From NCBI GenBank assembly GCA_947628385.1, contig CANQZS010000128.1, positions 1 through 5,396 on the forward strand: a stretch of 5,396 nucleotides of DNA, in the 5' to 3' direction. Source of the stretch: an uncultured Clostridia bacterium. GTDB lineage: Bacteria; Bacillota; Clostridia; Oscillospirales; Ruminococcaceae. Position 1 is the stretch's first letter, and every line of letters begins with the position of its first letter. The notes below the pieces were generated by a model. It was not told where the DNA came from. It saw only the letters and a list, made by a program, of their open reading frames with translations, and did no database searches. Of the stretch, positions 1 through 5,396 are shown one piece after another. A program made the position numbers and the translations under genes.

Positions 1-33
1 TACCGCCTGCGGCTGAAGCCGGAAAGAAGGTAA
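1..33 (+). other. Possible 3' end of an upstream gene, frame uncertain
   Basis: The first 33 bases can be read as the last codons of an upstream gene, YRLRLKPERR followed by TAA at 31-33, which would end 3 bases before the polymerase start. Two other frames are also possible. One stops at 14-16 (TGA). Another reads PPAAEAGKKVTYESE and runs on to a TGA at 78-80, overlapping the polymerase. The fragment is too short to identify. In related prophage modules the gene before the polymerase is often a DUF2815 single-strand-binding-like protein, but nothing here proves that. Confidence 0.25.
24..30 (+). promoter_or_regulatory. Ribosome binding site of the DNA polymerase gene
   Basis: AAGAAGG lies 6 bases before the ATG at 37. 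It is a moderate Shine-Dalgarno match at normal spacing and supports this start. If the upstream gene ends at 31-33, the site lies inside its last codons, as is common in tightly packed operons. Confidence 0.6.
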
Positions 34-36
34 CCT

Positions 37-1959
37 ATGAATCCGAATTATATCTGTATCACAGAATTATGCCAACTTGAACACTATATTGGCAATGCGG
101 GCGTAGTAGCTTTTGACTACGAGACAGCTCCTGACGAGCAGTATCGTCATGAAGACCGTGCTGCGCTTGATCCACATAAAAGTCACATTGTGGGCTGCAG
201 CTTTTCGACTGCTCCCGGCGAGGGCGTATATGTCCCCATTGCTCATAAGCTCGGCAGCAATATGAATGCCGATAGCTTTTATAGGTTTCTTGAGTGGTTT
301 TTGACCAATCCTGATATCACAAAGATAGCACATAACATTGCATTTGAATCTGCTCATACCTATCATAAGGGCATTGTCATTCAGCCGCCTGTCTATGATA
401 CGATCTGCGCTTCGCAGATGACGCTGAAGAGTAATTATGCGTTCCGTACCCTTTCTGACTCAGGTCTGAAGACGCTTGCGGCGGAGCTGTTACATGATCC
501 GCTGCCGATATTCACAGATGTAACAAAGGGCAGGCATTTTGATGAGCTTAATGCACAGGACTGGGAAACCGTCCGCTATGGTGCCGCCGATTCTGATTAT
601 GCAATGCGGCTGTATTACCTCTTCAATCCGTGGTTTGACCGCTATCTTCCCCAGCATCGCTGGATCGTCGAAAACATCGAATCTCCGACAGCGGTATATC
701 TCGGTATCATGAAATATAACGGTATTCCCGTTGATATTGCACTTATGCAGAAACGCAAGCTGGAAGCCGAACAGAAAATGGAGCAGCTCAAGGGTGAAAT
801 ATCCTTTATCATCGGAGATGTCAATATCGGTGCAAACTGCTCCACACAGGCATTTAAGGATTATCTGTATAAGACGCTCGGACTGCCTGTGTTCAAAACG
901 ACTGAAGCGAATAAAGTCGCTGCCGATGATATGACCATGCAGATGCTGAAGGAATGGTGCGATGACAATCGTCCGGAGCTATCGCCGCTGTTTACACTGG
1001 TGCAGGAATACCGCAAATGGGGGAAAATCAAGTCAACATATATTGACGGCTATCTGCATTACATCAACAATGCAACCGGCAATATTCATCCTGATATGTT
1101 TGCACTATCAACGGAAACCGGCAGGATGAACTGCAAGAATCCCAATGCTCAGAATCTTCCCCGCAAGACGAACGACCCTATCGGTGTGCGCAGTTTCATT
1201 CACGCTCCGGAAGGACATTGTATCCTCTCTCTGGATTTTTCACAGATTGAGCTTCGTGTTGGCGCATTTTATTGCAGAGACAAAACCATGATGGAAACAT
1301 ATCAGCGCGGCGGAGATATCCATGCTGCTACAACCTCTGTTATTTTCGGGTGCAGCTATGATGAAGCGCAGGATAAGCACCGTGCCGGATACAAGGAACA
1401 GCGTACCATAGCCAAGAACGTCAATTTCGGGACCTTTTACGGGCTTTTTCCGAGAGGACTGCAGAAAACGCTTAAATTCAAGGCAGGTGTAGATAAAACA
1501 GTAGAGGAATGCGGACAGATTATTGCAAATCTGAAAGCTGGATATCCCGGACTGACAGCGTGGCAGGAGGCTACAAAGCATACCGCTGCTATGCGTGGCT
1601 ATTCGGAAACATGGCTCGGCAGACGGCGTTATCTTCCAAATATCAATAATTCCGATTGGGGGCAGAAGTCCTTTGCGGAACGCTGTGCGCTGAACACCCC
1701 GATTCAGGGAACGGCAGCAGATATTCTAAAGCTCGCAATTGTACGCATTTTAAAGGAGCTGCCGAAGTACCCGTGGCTGCGTCCGATATTGCAAATTCAT
1801 GATGAACTGACATTTATTGTTCCGACAGATAAGATAACAGAGGCTGTTGCTCTGATTCGATGCTGTATGGAAGAACAGCCGTTCCCGGCATTTGACCTTC
1901 CGCTGATTGCAGAGGCATCGGTTGGCGAATGCTTCGGCAGAATGGAAGAACTTGATTAA
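37..1959 (+). CDS. Phage-type family A DNA polymerase with 3'-5' exonuclease
   Basis: This 640-residue protein should be the replicative, proofreading DNA polymerase of the element. The N-terminal exonuclease domain (about 20-200) shows Exo I as FDYET (D27, E29), Exo II as AHNIAFE (N100, E104) and Exo III as YGAAD (Y181, D185). The polymerase domain (about 210-640) shows TETGRMN and NAQNLP at 359-375. Motif A is LDFSQIELR with catalytic D400 and E405. The O-helix motif B has R456, K460, F464 and YG 468-469. Motif C is QIHDE with D589. There is no 5' nuclease domain, so it is shorter than bacterial Pol I and matches phage Pol A enzymes. All main catalytic acids are present, except that Exo II carries Glu where E. 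coli Pol I has Asp. The pre-ATG site AAGAAGG supports the start. The next gene begins 20 bases after the stop, suggesting co-transcription with the primase-helicase. Confidence 0.95.
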   Translation: MNPNYICITELCQLEHYIGNAGVVAFDYETAPDEQYRHEDRAALDPHKSHIVGCSFSTAPGEGVYVPIAHKLGSNMNADSFYRFLEWFLTNPDITKIAHNIAFESAHTYHKGIVIQPPVYDTICASQMTLKSNYAFRTLSDSGLKTLAAELLHDPLPIFTDVTKGRHFDELNAQDWETVRYGAADSDYAMRLYYLFNPWFDRYLPQHRWIVENIESPTAVYLGIMKYNGIPVDIALMQKRKLEAEQKMEQLKGEISFIIGDVNIGANCSTQAFKDYLYKTLGLPVFKTTEANKVAADDMTMQMLKEWCDDNRPELSPLFTLVQEYRKWGKIKSTYIDGYLHYINNATGNIHPDMFALSTETGRMNCKNPNAQNLPRKTNDPIGVRSFIHAPEGHCILSLDFSQIELRVGAFYCRDKTMMETYQRGGDIHAATTSVIFGCSYDEAQDKHRAGYKEQRTIAKNVNFGTFYGLFPRGLQKTLKFKAGVDKTVEECGQIIANLKAGYPGLTAWQEATKHTAAMRGYSETWLGRRRYLPNINNSDWGQKSFAERCALNTPIQGTAADILKLAIVRILKELPKYPWLRPILQIHDELTFIVPTDKITEAVALIRCCMEEQPFPAFDLPLIAEASVGECFGRMEELD

Positions 1960-1964
1960 AATCT

Positions 1965-1976
1965 GAGAGGTGAAGG
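1965..1976 (+). promoter_or_regulatory. Ribosome binding site of the DUF4406/DUF7768-like gene
   Basis: GAGAGGTGAAGG lies in the 20-base gap after the polymerase stop. It offers two Shine-Dalgarno-like cores: AGGTG, 7 bases before the ATG at 1980, and GAAGG, 3 bases before it. It supports ATG 1980 over the internal ATG at 2058. Confidence 0.7.
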
Positions 1977-1979
1977 CAT

Positions 1980-2459
1980 ATGAAGTATAAGAACAGTGAA
2001 GGCTACAGCGACCCTACCGCAGGCGAAGCTCTCGCACGGATTGCTCATGAGGAGAAAATGGCCAGAAAGACTGCACGCCAGTGCATTCGCAAAGACGGCG
2101 GTATCTGCAAGAAAATATATGTTGTATCCAAGTATGCAGGTGATGTCACGCATAATGTCAACAACGCCATTACATACTGCAAGTTTGTGATTGCTATGGG
2201 GCATCAGCCGATTGCATCGCACCTGCTGTATCCTCAGATGCTTGATGATGACATTCCCGAAGAACGGCAGCTTGGCTGCGAATTTGGGCTGAATCTGCTC
2301 CTGCTTTGTGATGAGGTATGGGTTTTCGGATCCGATTTTTCTAAGGACATGGAGGCTGAGGTCAGCAAAGCTCGTCAGCTTGGAATGATGATCCGCAATT
2401 TTACCAATGATACACTGCCCTTTGTCCGCAACGCCGCAGGCGTGTTTCCCGAAAGATAA
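1980..2459 (+). CDS. DUF4406/DUF7768-like protein (deoxyribosyltransferase-like fold)
   Basis: The 159-residue protein has two parts. Residues 1-30 hold a motif EGYSDPTAGEAL followed by a charged helix. Residues 45-145 look like the DUF4406/DUF7768 family: a first strand KIYVVSKYAGDV, then AMGHQPIASHLLYPQMLDD, then EERQLGCEFGLNLLLLCDEVWVFG, and a last part EAEVSKARQLGM. The family is related in fold to nucleoside 2-deoxyribosyltransferases and is common in Firmicutes prophage replication modules. Whether it has an enzymatic activity is not established to my knowledge, so a role in nucleotide metabolism during replication is only a guess. It sits between polymerase and primase-helicase, 20 bases after one and 9 before the other, and is probably co-expressed. 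The N-terminal motif resembles short stand-alone phage proteins as I remember them, so this may be a fusion. There is no signal peptide or membrane segment. Confidence 0.85.
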   Translation: MKYKNSEGYSDPTAGEALARIAHEEKMARKTARQCIRKDGGICKKIYVVSKYAGDVTHNVNNAITYCKFVIAMGHQPIASHLLYPQMLDDDIPEERQLGCEFGLNLLLLCDEVWVFGSDFSKDMEAEVSKARQLGMMIRNFTNDTLPFVRNAAGVFPER

Positions 2460-2465
2460 GGTGAT
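2458..2465 (+). promoter_or_regulatory. Ribosome binding site of the primase-helicase gene, overlapping the previous stop codon
   Basis: AAGGTGAT begins inside the TAA stop codon at 2457-2459, with its AAGGTG core 5 bases before the ATG at 2469. A ribosome terminating on the previous gene would sit on this site, so translational coupling of the two genes is likely. Confidence 0.65.
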
Positions 2466-2468
2466 TCT

Positions 2469-4958
2469 ATGAATGTAACGGCACAGGCAGTCCTGAATGC
2501 ATTGTTTAATCCGACTGAAACGGTCTGCCTCCGTGTATTCGACGACCGCAAAACAGGTGTATTCGCAGGAGTCAAGCTCTCCTGCGAATGCGGTAAATAT
2601 GTCGGTATGGAGGATACACTCCACAAGCATAATGAGCAGCATCGCGGTATCTTCTATGTCGTTAATTACGGCGGACAGGAAGATACACAGATCGTGCGTA
2701 TCAACGCACAGTTTGTTGAAATGGACGAGGGCAGCTTTGAGGAACAGCAGGCAAAAATAGATGCTTTCCCAATGCCGCCGTCTATGATTATCCGCACTCG
2801 AAAATCACTGCATACTTACTGGTTTATGGACGGCTCCGCTGATGTTTCCCGTTTCCGTACCGTACAGAAACAGCTCGTCAAGCACTTCGGAGGCGATCCG
2901 ATGTGCGTGAATGAATCCCGTGTTATGCGTCTGCCCGGTTTCTATCATTGCAAAAAGGAGCCGGTCATGGTAGAATGCATCAGTTTCCACCCTGAACGGA
3001 AATATTCACAGGAGCAGCTTGCAGAGGTACTGCCGGAAGTTGAGACAAAGCCCGTGGAGCGTATGAACGGTACGGAGAAGGGACTGGATATTGTGCTGCG
3101 GAGCTGCGATTTTATGCAGCATTGCCGTGTCAATGCCACAACGCTCTCAGAGCATGACTGGTATGCAATGATAACTAATCTTGCGGCATTCGACGGCGGA
3201 ACAAAGGCGATCCACGAATTATCTGCATCGTATCCCAGCTATAACGAAGCCGCAACGCAAAAGAAAATCAATCATTTCCTGACAAGCGGAACAAAGCCCA
3301 TGACCTGCCTGACCATAGCAGAAAAAGGATTCAAATGCCCTAAGCTGCAAAACGGGCATTGTTCCTGCAAATCTCCGGCGGCATTGTGCTATCAGCCGGT
3401 ATCCTCAGAGGTGCTGCTACAGCTTGTGCGAGAGCTTCCGGTCACAGGTGAAGCACTCACCGATTTACAGACGGCAAAATCATTTATATCACAGTTTCTG
3501 TACAACCACGATGTTGTAACAGCAGATGTGATTATCAGCACAGAACTGCGTGAGCATTTCAATCTCAAGGCATCGTTTCTGAAACCACTGATCGCCATTT
3601 ACAAGGATGTCAGCCGTGCATATCAGGCGAGCAAGGGCGCAAAACGTGCAAAGGCGGGAGCGCAGATTCCTGACTGGTATGAAATGACGGATAGAGGGCT
3701 GCGATTCCTTCCCGGCGTTCTGGCAAAGGAGATGTCTCAGACACAGCTGGCTTTTTATGCAGCAGAGCAGCATTTTTGCTATAGCAACGGTGTTTATAGC
3801 GAGATGAGCGAGATGCAGGCACAGCATTTGGTGCAGGAGAAAATGCTTATTCGTGAGACCAAGATGTCTCAGATCGTTGATGCTGAGAAGCAGTGGCGGC
3901 TGCTCATGCAGCGTGATATTCGTGAACTTAACGCTAATCCGTATATTATCAATGTCCGCAACGGATTGTATAATGTTCTTGAAAATGACCTTACTGAACA
4001 TACCCCGGAATACTTGTCTACAGTGCAGCTCAATGTTTCTTATGACAAAACCGCCGACTGCCCTCGCTTCAAACAGTTTTTGTATGAATCTATGGGCGGA
4101 GACATGGATCAGGTACGTCTGATACAGGAAATGCTCGGTTACTTCCTTATCCCCGTAAACTCGGCACAGAAGTGCTTTGTTATCGTGGGCGTCGGGTCAG
4201 CCGGAAAATCTGTCCTGCTGCGTCTGATCAACGATGTGCTGCTCGGCAAAGAGAATGTGTCCAATGTGTCGTGGCAGGCACTGAATGAGCGCTTCAAGAC
4301 AGCGGAGCTGTTCGGGAAGCTTGCAAATATCTTCGCCGATCTTCCGACACGCACTATCGATGACAACGGTATCTTCAAGGCACTGGTCGGTGAAGATTAC
4401 CTGACCGTGGAGAAAAAGAACCGTGATCCTTTCAGCTTTCAAAGCACTGCACGTCTTCTGTTTTCCTGCAATAGTATTCCGAAGAATTACGGGGATCGCT
4501 CGGAAGGATTTTATCGTCGTCTTATCATTATCAGGTTTAATCATGCGGTGCCGCCGGAGAAGCGTGATCCTGACCTGCTGGAAAAATTCCGTGCCGAAGC
4601 TGACGGCATCTTCCTTTATGCACTTGAGGGACTGCGCCGCCTCATGAACAATCACTATGTATTCTCTGAAACAAAAATCAATGCTGATGAGCTTCAGCAG
4701 TATCGCGAGGACTCTGATTCCGTGCTGTCATTTGTCAAGGAATATTGCATCATAACCGGCAATGATACCGATACTGTCGGCTCAACGGAGCTGTTCAACA
4801 CATATAAGCGTTACTGCGAAGAAAGCGGTCTGAAGCCTTATTCACAGAAGAGCTTTATTCAGCAACTCATGTCATCATTTGACATTGAGCGCGGTGTCGA
4901 CACGATGGGAAAGCGTCGCGTTCTTAAAGGTGTCAAGCTTGGAGAGATACTCGGATAA
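2469..4958 (+). CDS. Primase-helicase: AEP-type primase fused to D5-like SF3 helicase
   Basis: This 829-residue protein should prime DNA synthesis and unwind the origin of the element. The N-terminal primase domain (about 20-190) shows the archaeo-eukaryotic primase layout: motif I FVEMDEG (E84, D86), motif II KSLHTYWF (S113, H115) and motif III NESRVMRLPGF (R151, R154). Residues 205-272 resemble the helical PriCT domain. Five cysteines at 280, 290, 298, 300 and 307 probably form a zinc site. A lysine/alanine-rich linker (388-398) leads to a D5_N-like region (about 400-560). The SF3 helicase follows, with Walker A G574-x4-GKS (K580), Walker B IFADL (D624), motif B' at about 637-654, sensor-1 N668 in LLFSCNSIP, and arginine-finger candidates R683/R684. 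Residues 740-829 look like a winged-helix tail. The layout matches P4-type phage and plasmid primases. Replication from a nearby origin is inferred. Confidence 0.93.
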   Translation: MNVTAQAVLNALFNPTETVCLRVFDDRKTGVFAGVKLSCECGKYVGMEDTLHKHNEQHRGIFYVVNYGGQEDTQIVRINAQFVEMDEGSFEEQQAKIDAFPMPPSMIIRTRKSLHTYWFMDGSADVSRFRTVQKQLVKHFGGDPMCVNESRVMRLPGFYHCKKEPVMVECISFHPERKYSQEQLAEVLPEVETKPVERMNGTEKGLDIVLRSCDFMQHCRVNATTLSEHDWYAMITNLAAFDGGTKAIHELSASYPSYNEAATQKKINHFLTSGTKPMTCLTIAEKGFKCPKLQNGHCSCKSPAALCYQPVSSEVLLQLVRELPVTGEALTDLQTAKSFISQFLYNHDVVTADVIISTELREHFNLKASFLKPLIAIYKDVSRAYQASKGAKRAKAGAQIPDWYEMTDRGLRFLPGVLAKEMSQTQLAFYAAEQHFCYSNGVYSEMSEMQAQHLVQEKMLIRETKMSQIVDAEKQWRLLMQRDIRELNANPYIINVRNGLYNVLENDLTEHTPEYLSTVQLNVSYDKTADCPRFKQFLYESMGGDMDQVRLIQEMLGYFLIPVNSAQKCFVIVGVGSAGKSVLLRLINDVLLGKENVSNVSWQALNERFKTAELFGKLANIFADLPTRTIDDNGIFKALVGEDYLTVEKKNRDPFSFQSTARLLFSCNSIPKNYGDRSEGFYRRLIIIRFNHAVPPEKRDPDLLEKFRAEADGIFLYALEGLRRLMNNHYVFSETKINADELQQYREDSDSVLSFVKEYCIITGNDTDTVGSTELFNTYKRYCEESGLKPYSQKSFIQQLMSSFDIERGVDTMGKRRVLKGVKLGEILG

Positions 4959-4969
4959 CACCAAAACAG

Positions 4970-5014
4970 TGCATCTATGCCATTTTGCAGCTATGCCACG
5001 GGATAAGTATGACA
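4970..5014 (+). repeat. Iteron-like direct repeats at 16-base period
   Basis: TGCATCTATGCCA (4970-4982) and TGCAGCTATGCCA (4986-4998) match at 12 of 13 positions. A third weaker copy ends in TATGACA at 5008-5014. The shared core TATGMCA starts at 4976, 4992 and 5008, an exact 16-base period. The first two copies are strong and the third matches mainly in the core. The arrangement resembles short iterons bound by an initiator, but two and a half copies could arise by chance or by local duplication. Confidence 0.5.
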
Positions 5015-5028
5015 ACACATCTGACACT

Positions 5029-5058
5029 TTGACACCAGAAATCCTATATTCATATATA
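5029..5058 (+). promoter_or_regulatory. Possible promoter for the nuclease gene
   Basis: TTGACA at 5029-5034 is a perfect -35 consensus, followed after 18 bases by TATATA (5053-5058), a 4 of 6 match to the -10 consensus. It would drive transcription toward the nuclease gene, whose start lies about 110 bases on. The -35 is made by a TGACA box of the inverted repeat, so a protein binding that box would also control transcription. AT-rich sequence gives chance -10 matches, so confidence is low. Confidence 0.3.
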
Positions 5059-5084
5059 CGCATACACATATACACACATATATA
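5051..5084 (+). other. 34-base perfectly alternating pyrimidine-purine tract
   Basis: From C5051 to A5084 every base alternates pyrimidine then purine (17 steps of TA, CA and one CG), with a single G on this strand. It is broken at both ends by T5050 and G5085. Such tracts are flexible and easily melted and can, under supercoiling, adopt unusual forms. It sits at the centre of the inverted repeat, where a DNA unwinding element would be expected if this is an origin. Confidence 0.7.
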
Positions 5085-5113
5085 GATTTTTCGATTTTTA
5101 TTTTCGTGAAAAT
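5085..5113 (+). repeat. T-rich tract with short repeats and a small AT hairpin
   Basis: GATTTTT occurs at 5085-5091 and again at 5093-5099, an 8-base period. It is followed by ATTTTC-GT-GAAAAT (5100-5113), a 6-base stem with a 2-base loop. GATTTTC at 5115-5121, in the right arm of the larger inverted repeat, is a related copy. The stem is nearly all A/T, so it is weak as a terminator. It adds to the easily melted character of the region. Confidence 0.45.
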
Positions 5114-5153
5114 GGATTTTCTGCTGTCAAAGTGTCAGAAACGGCTAAAATAC

Positions 5154-5160
5154 GGAGGTG
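5154..5160 (+). promoter_or_regulatory. Ribosome binding site of the VRR-NUC gene
   Basis: GGAGGTG is a strong Shine-Dalgarno match, 10 bases before the ATG at 5171. An in-frame TGA at 5165-5167 rules out any start upstream of 5171. The spacer between this site and the ATG contains a TGACAC box. Confidence 0.75.
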
Positions 5161-5170
5161 TTCTTGACAC

Positions 5171-5396
5171 ATGAAGGAAGCTGATATTGTAAAAGCAATC
5201 CTGCGTTACTTGAAGAGCCTGCCAGACTGTTTCTGCTGGAAAGAGCATGGTGGTATGTACGGTACCGCAGGCATTCCCGACATCATATGCTGTTACCGTG
5301 GCAGCTTTATCGCGTTTGAAGTAAAAACGGCGTATGGTAAAACAACAGCGCTGCAAGAATCGACTATCAATAAAATCCAAAAGGCAGGCGGCACAG
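5171..5396 (+). CDS. VRR-NUC domain nuclease, 3' end beyond the window
   Basis: The 75 visible residues start MKEADIVKAILRYLKSLPDC and continue with WKEHGGMYGTAGIPDII, FIAFEVKT and LQESTINKIQKAGG. This is the VRR-NUC fold of the PD-(D/E)XK nuclease superfamily: E3 in the first helix, D37 in GIPD, E50 and K52 in EVK, and Q62 in the following helix, so the catalytic set looks complete. Stand-alone phage VRR-NUC proteins are usually about 85-120 residues, so most of the gene is present and the window cuts it near its end. Relatives are structure-selective nucleases; here it would act on replication or recombination intermediates. The gene follows the primase-helicase after 212 structured bases. 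In related prophages an SNF2-type helicase gene often follows, which cannot be seen here. The family call is secure; the exact substrate is not known. Confidence 0.92.
   Translation, partial: MKEADIVKAILRYLKSLPDCFCWKEHGGMYGTAGIPDIICCYRGSFIAFEVKTAYGKTTALQESTINKIQKAGGT

Larger units (their letters stand above)
5020..5139 (+). repeat. Long inverted repeat around an AT-rich core
   Basis: TCTGACACTTTGACA at 5020-5034 is the exact reverse complement of 5125-5139. The match continues inward: 5035-5044 against 5114-5124, with one mismatch and one extra A, gives arms of about 25 bases. The 69-base centre (5045-5113) is AT-rich. Each arm holds two TGACA boxes, so the whole presents four binding-type sites in mirrored order. 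A 15-base perfect inverted pair at this distance is unlikely by chance. Confidence 0.85.
4959..5170 (+). other. Structured non-coding region, candidate replication origin or operator
   Basis: These 212 bases carry no convincing gene; open frames here are only run-on from the primase region and show no recognisable protein. From left to right they hold 16-base-period repeats, TGACA boxes, one arm of a long inverted repeat, an alternating pyrimidine-purine tract, a T-rich tract, the second arm, a strong ribosome site and a last TGACA box next to the start codon of the nuclease gene. Repeats plus an AT-rich easily melted core beside a helicase-primase gene is the usual look of a phage or plasmid origin. 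A promoter-operator for the downstream gene is the main alternative, and both could be true. No DnaA box matching TTATNCACA is seen. Confidence 0.5.

Noticed and set aside
2050..2060. Internal ribosome site and ATG giving a shorter small protein
   Set aside because: AGGAG is just 3 bases from the ATG, closer than usual, while ATG 1980 has a better-placed site and a conserved-looking N-terminus. It was kept only as part of the fusion observation.
1956..2642. 228-codon open frame on the minus strand
   Set aside because: It lies wholly opposite the clearly conserved small protein and the primase start, has no recognisable protein family, and its direction opposes the operon. It is a shadow of the + strand genes.
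3489..4001. 170-codon open frame on the minus strand inside the primase-helicase
   Set aside because: The + strand encodes recognised helicase-associated sequence here; the minus frame shows no domain, being just cysteine- and leucine-rich antisense sequence.
4879..5085. 68-codon + strand frame running from the primase end into the non-coding region
   Set aside because: Its first part overlaps the conserved primase tail in another frame, no ribosome site precedes its ATG, and its end is the repetitive AT-rich tract.
5085..5113. Rho-independent terminator after the primase gene
   Set aside because: The only hairpin next to the T-rich tract has a 6-base, nearly all A/T stem with a 2-base loop, and the T runs precede it instead of following it. 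No GC-rich stem with a trailing T run is present.
5102..5130. Minus-strand promoter from the mirrored TTGACA in the right arm
   Set aside because: The -35 is perfect on the minus strand (5130-5125), but positions 16-18 bases further give no -10 resemblance, and no minus-strand gene lies there to be served.
4959..5170. CRISPR array or tRNA/attachment site
   Set aside because: The repeats are too short and too few, with unequal spacing beyond the first three, for CRISPR. No cloverleaf or integrase gene is seen in the window.

Overview
The window looks like the DNA-replication module of a temperate phage, prophage or related integrated element from a low-to-mid-GC Gram-positive host. A gut Clostridia host such as a Ruminococcus or Oscillospiraceae relative is my best guess. 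That guess rests on strong GGAGG-type ribosome sites, family-level resemblance of all four proteins to prophage replication genes of those bacteria, and mixed GC codon use. No taxonomic marker is present, so the host is an inference. All genes lie on the + strand and no structural, integration or lysogeny genes are visible.

Layout: positions 1-36 hold the end of an unknown upstream gene plus a ribosome site. Positions 37-1959 encode a family A DNA polymerase with a 3'-5' exonuclease domain and no 5' nuclease. Positions 1980-2459 encode a small Rossmann-like protein of the DUF4406/DUF7768 type (nucleoside deoxyribosyltransferase-like fold). Positions 2469-4958 encode a large primase-helicase: an archaeo-eukaryotic-type primase domain, a PriCT-like helical domain, a Cys cluster, a D5_N region and an SF3 helicase. 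Gaps of 20 and 9 bases suggest one operon. After a 212-base non-coding stretch, 5171 to the window end encodes the first 75 residues of a VRR-NUC nuclease, cut off by the window edge.

The genes fit together as a self-sufficient replication set. The primase-helicase would open the origin and prime, the polymerase would extend and proofread, and the VRR-NUC protein would process branched or recombination intermediates. The role of the deoxyribosyltransferase-like protein is unknown; nucleotide metabolism is possible.

The most interesting part is the non-coding stretch 4959-5170. It is unusually structured: three TATGMCA motifs at an exact 16-base period, six copies of TGACA, a near-perfect 25-base inverted repeat around an AT-rich core, a 34-base perfectly alternating pyrimidine-purine tract, and a T-rich tract. 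It is a good candidate for the replication origin of the element, or for an operator controlling the next gene, or both. That function is inferred from architecture and position only.
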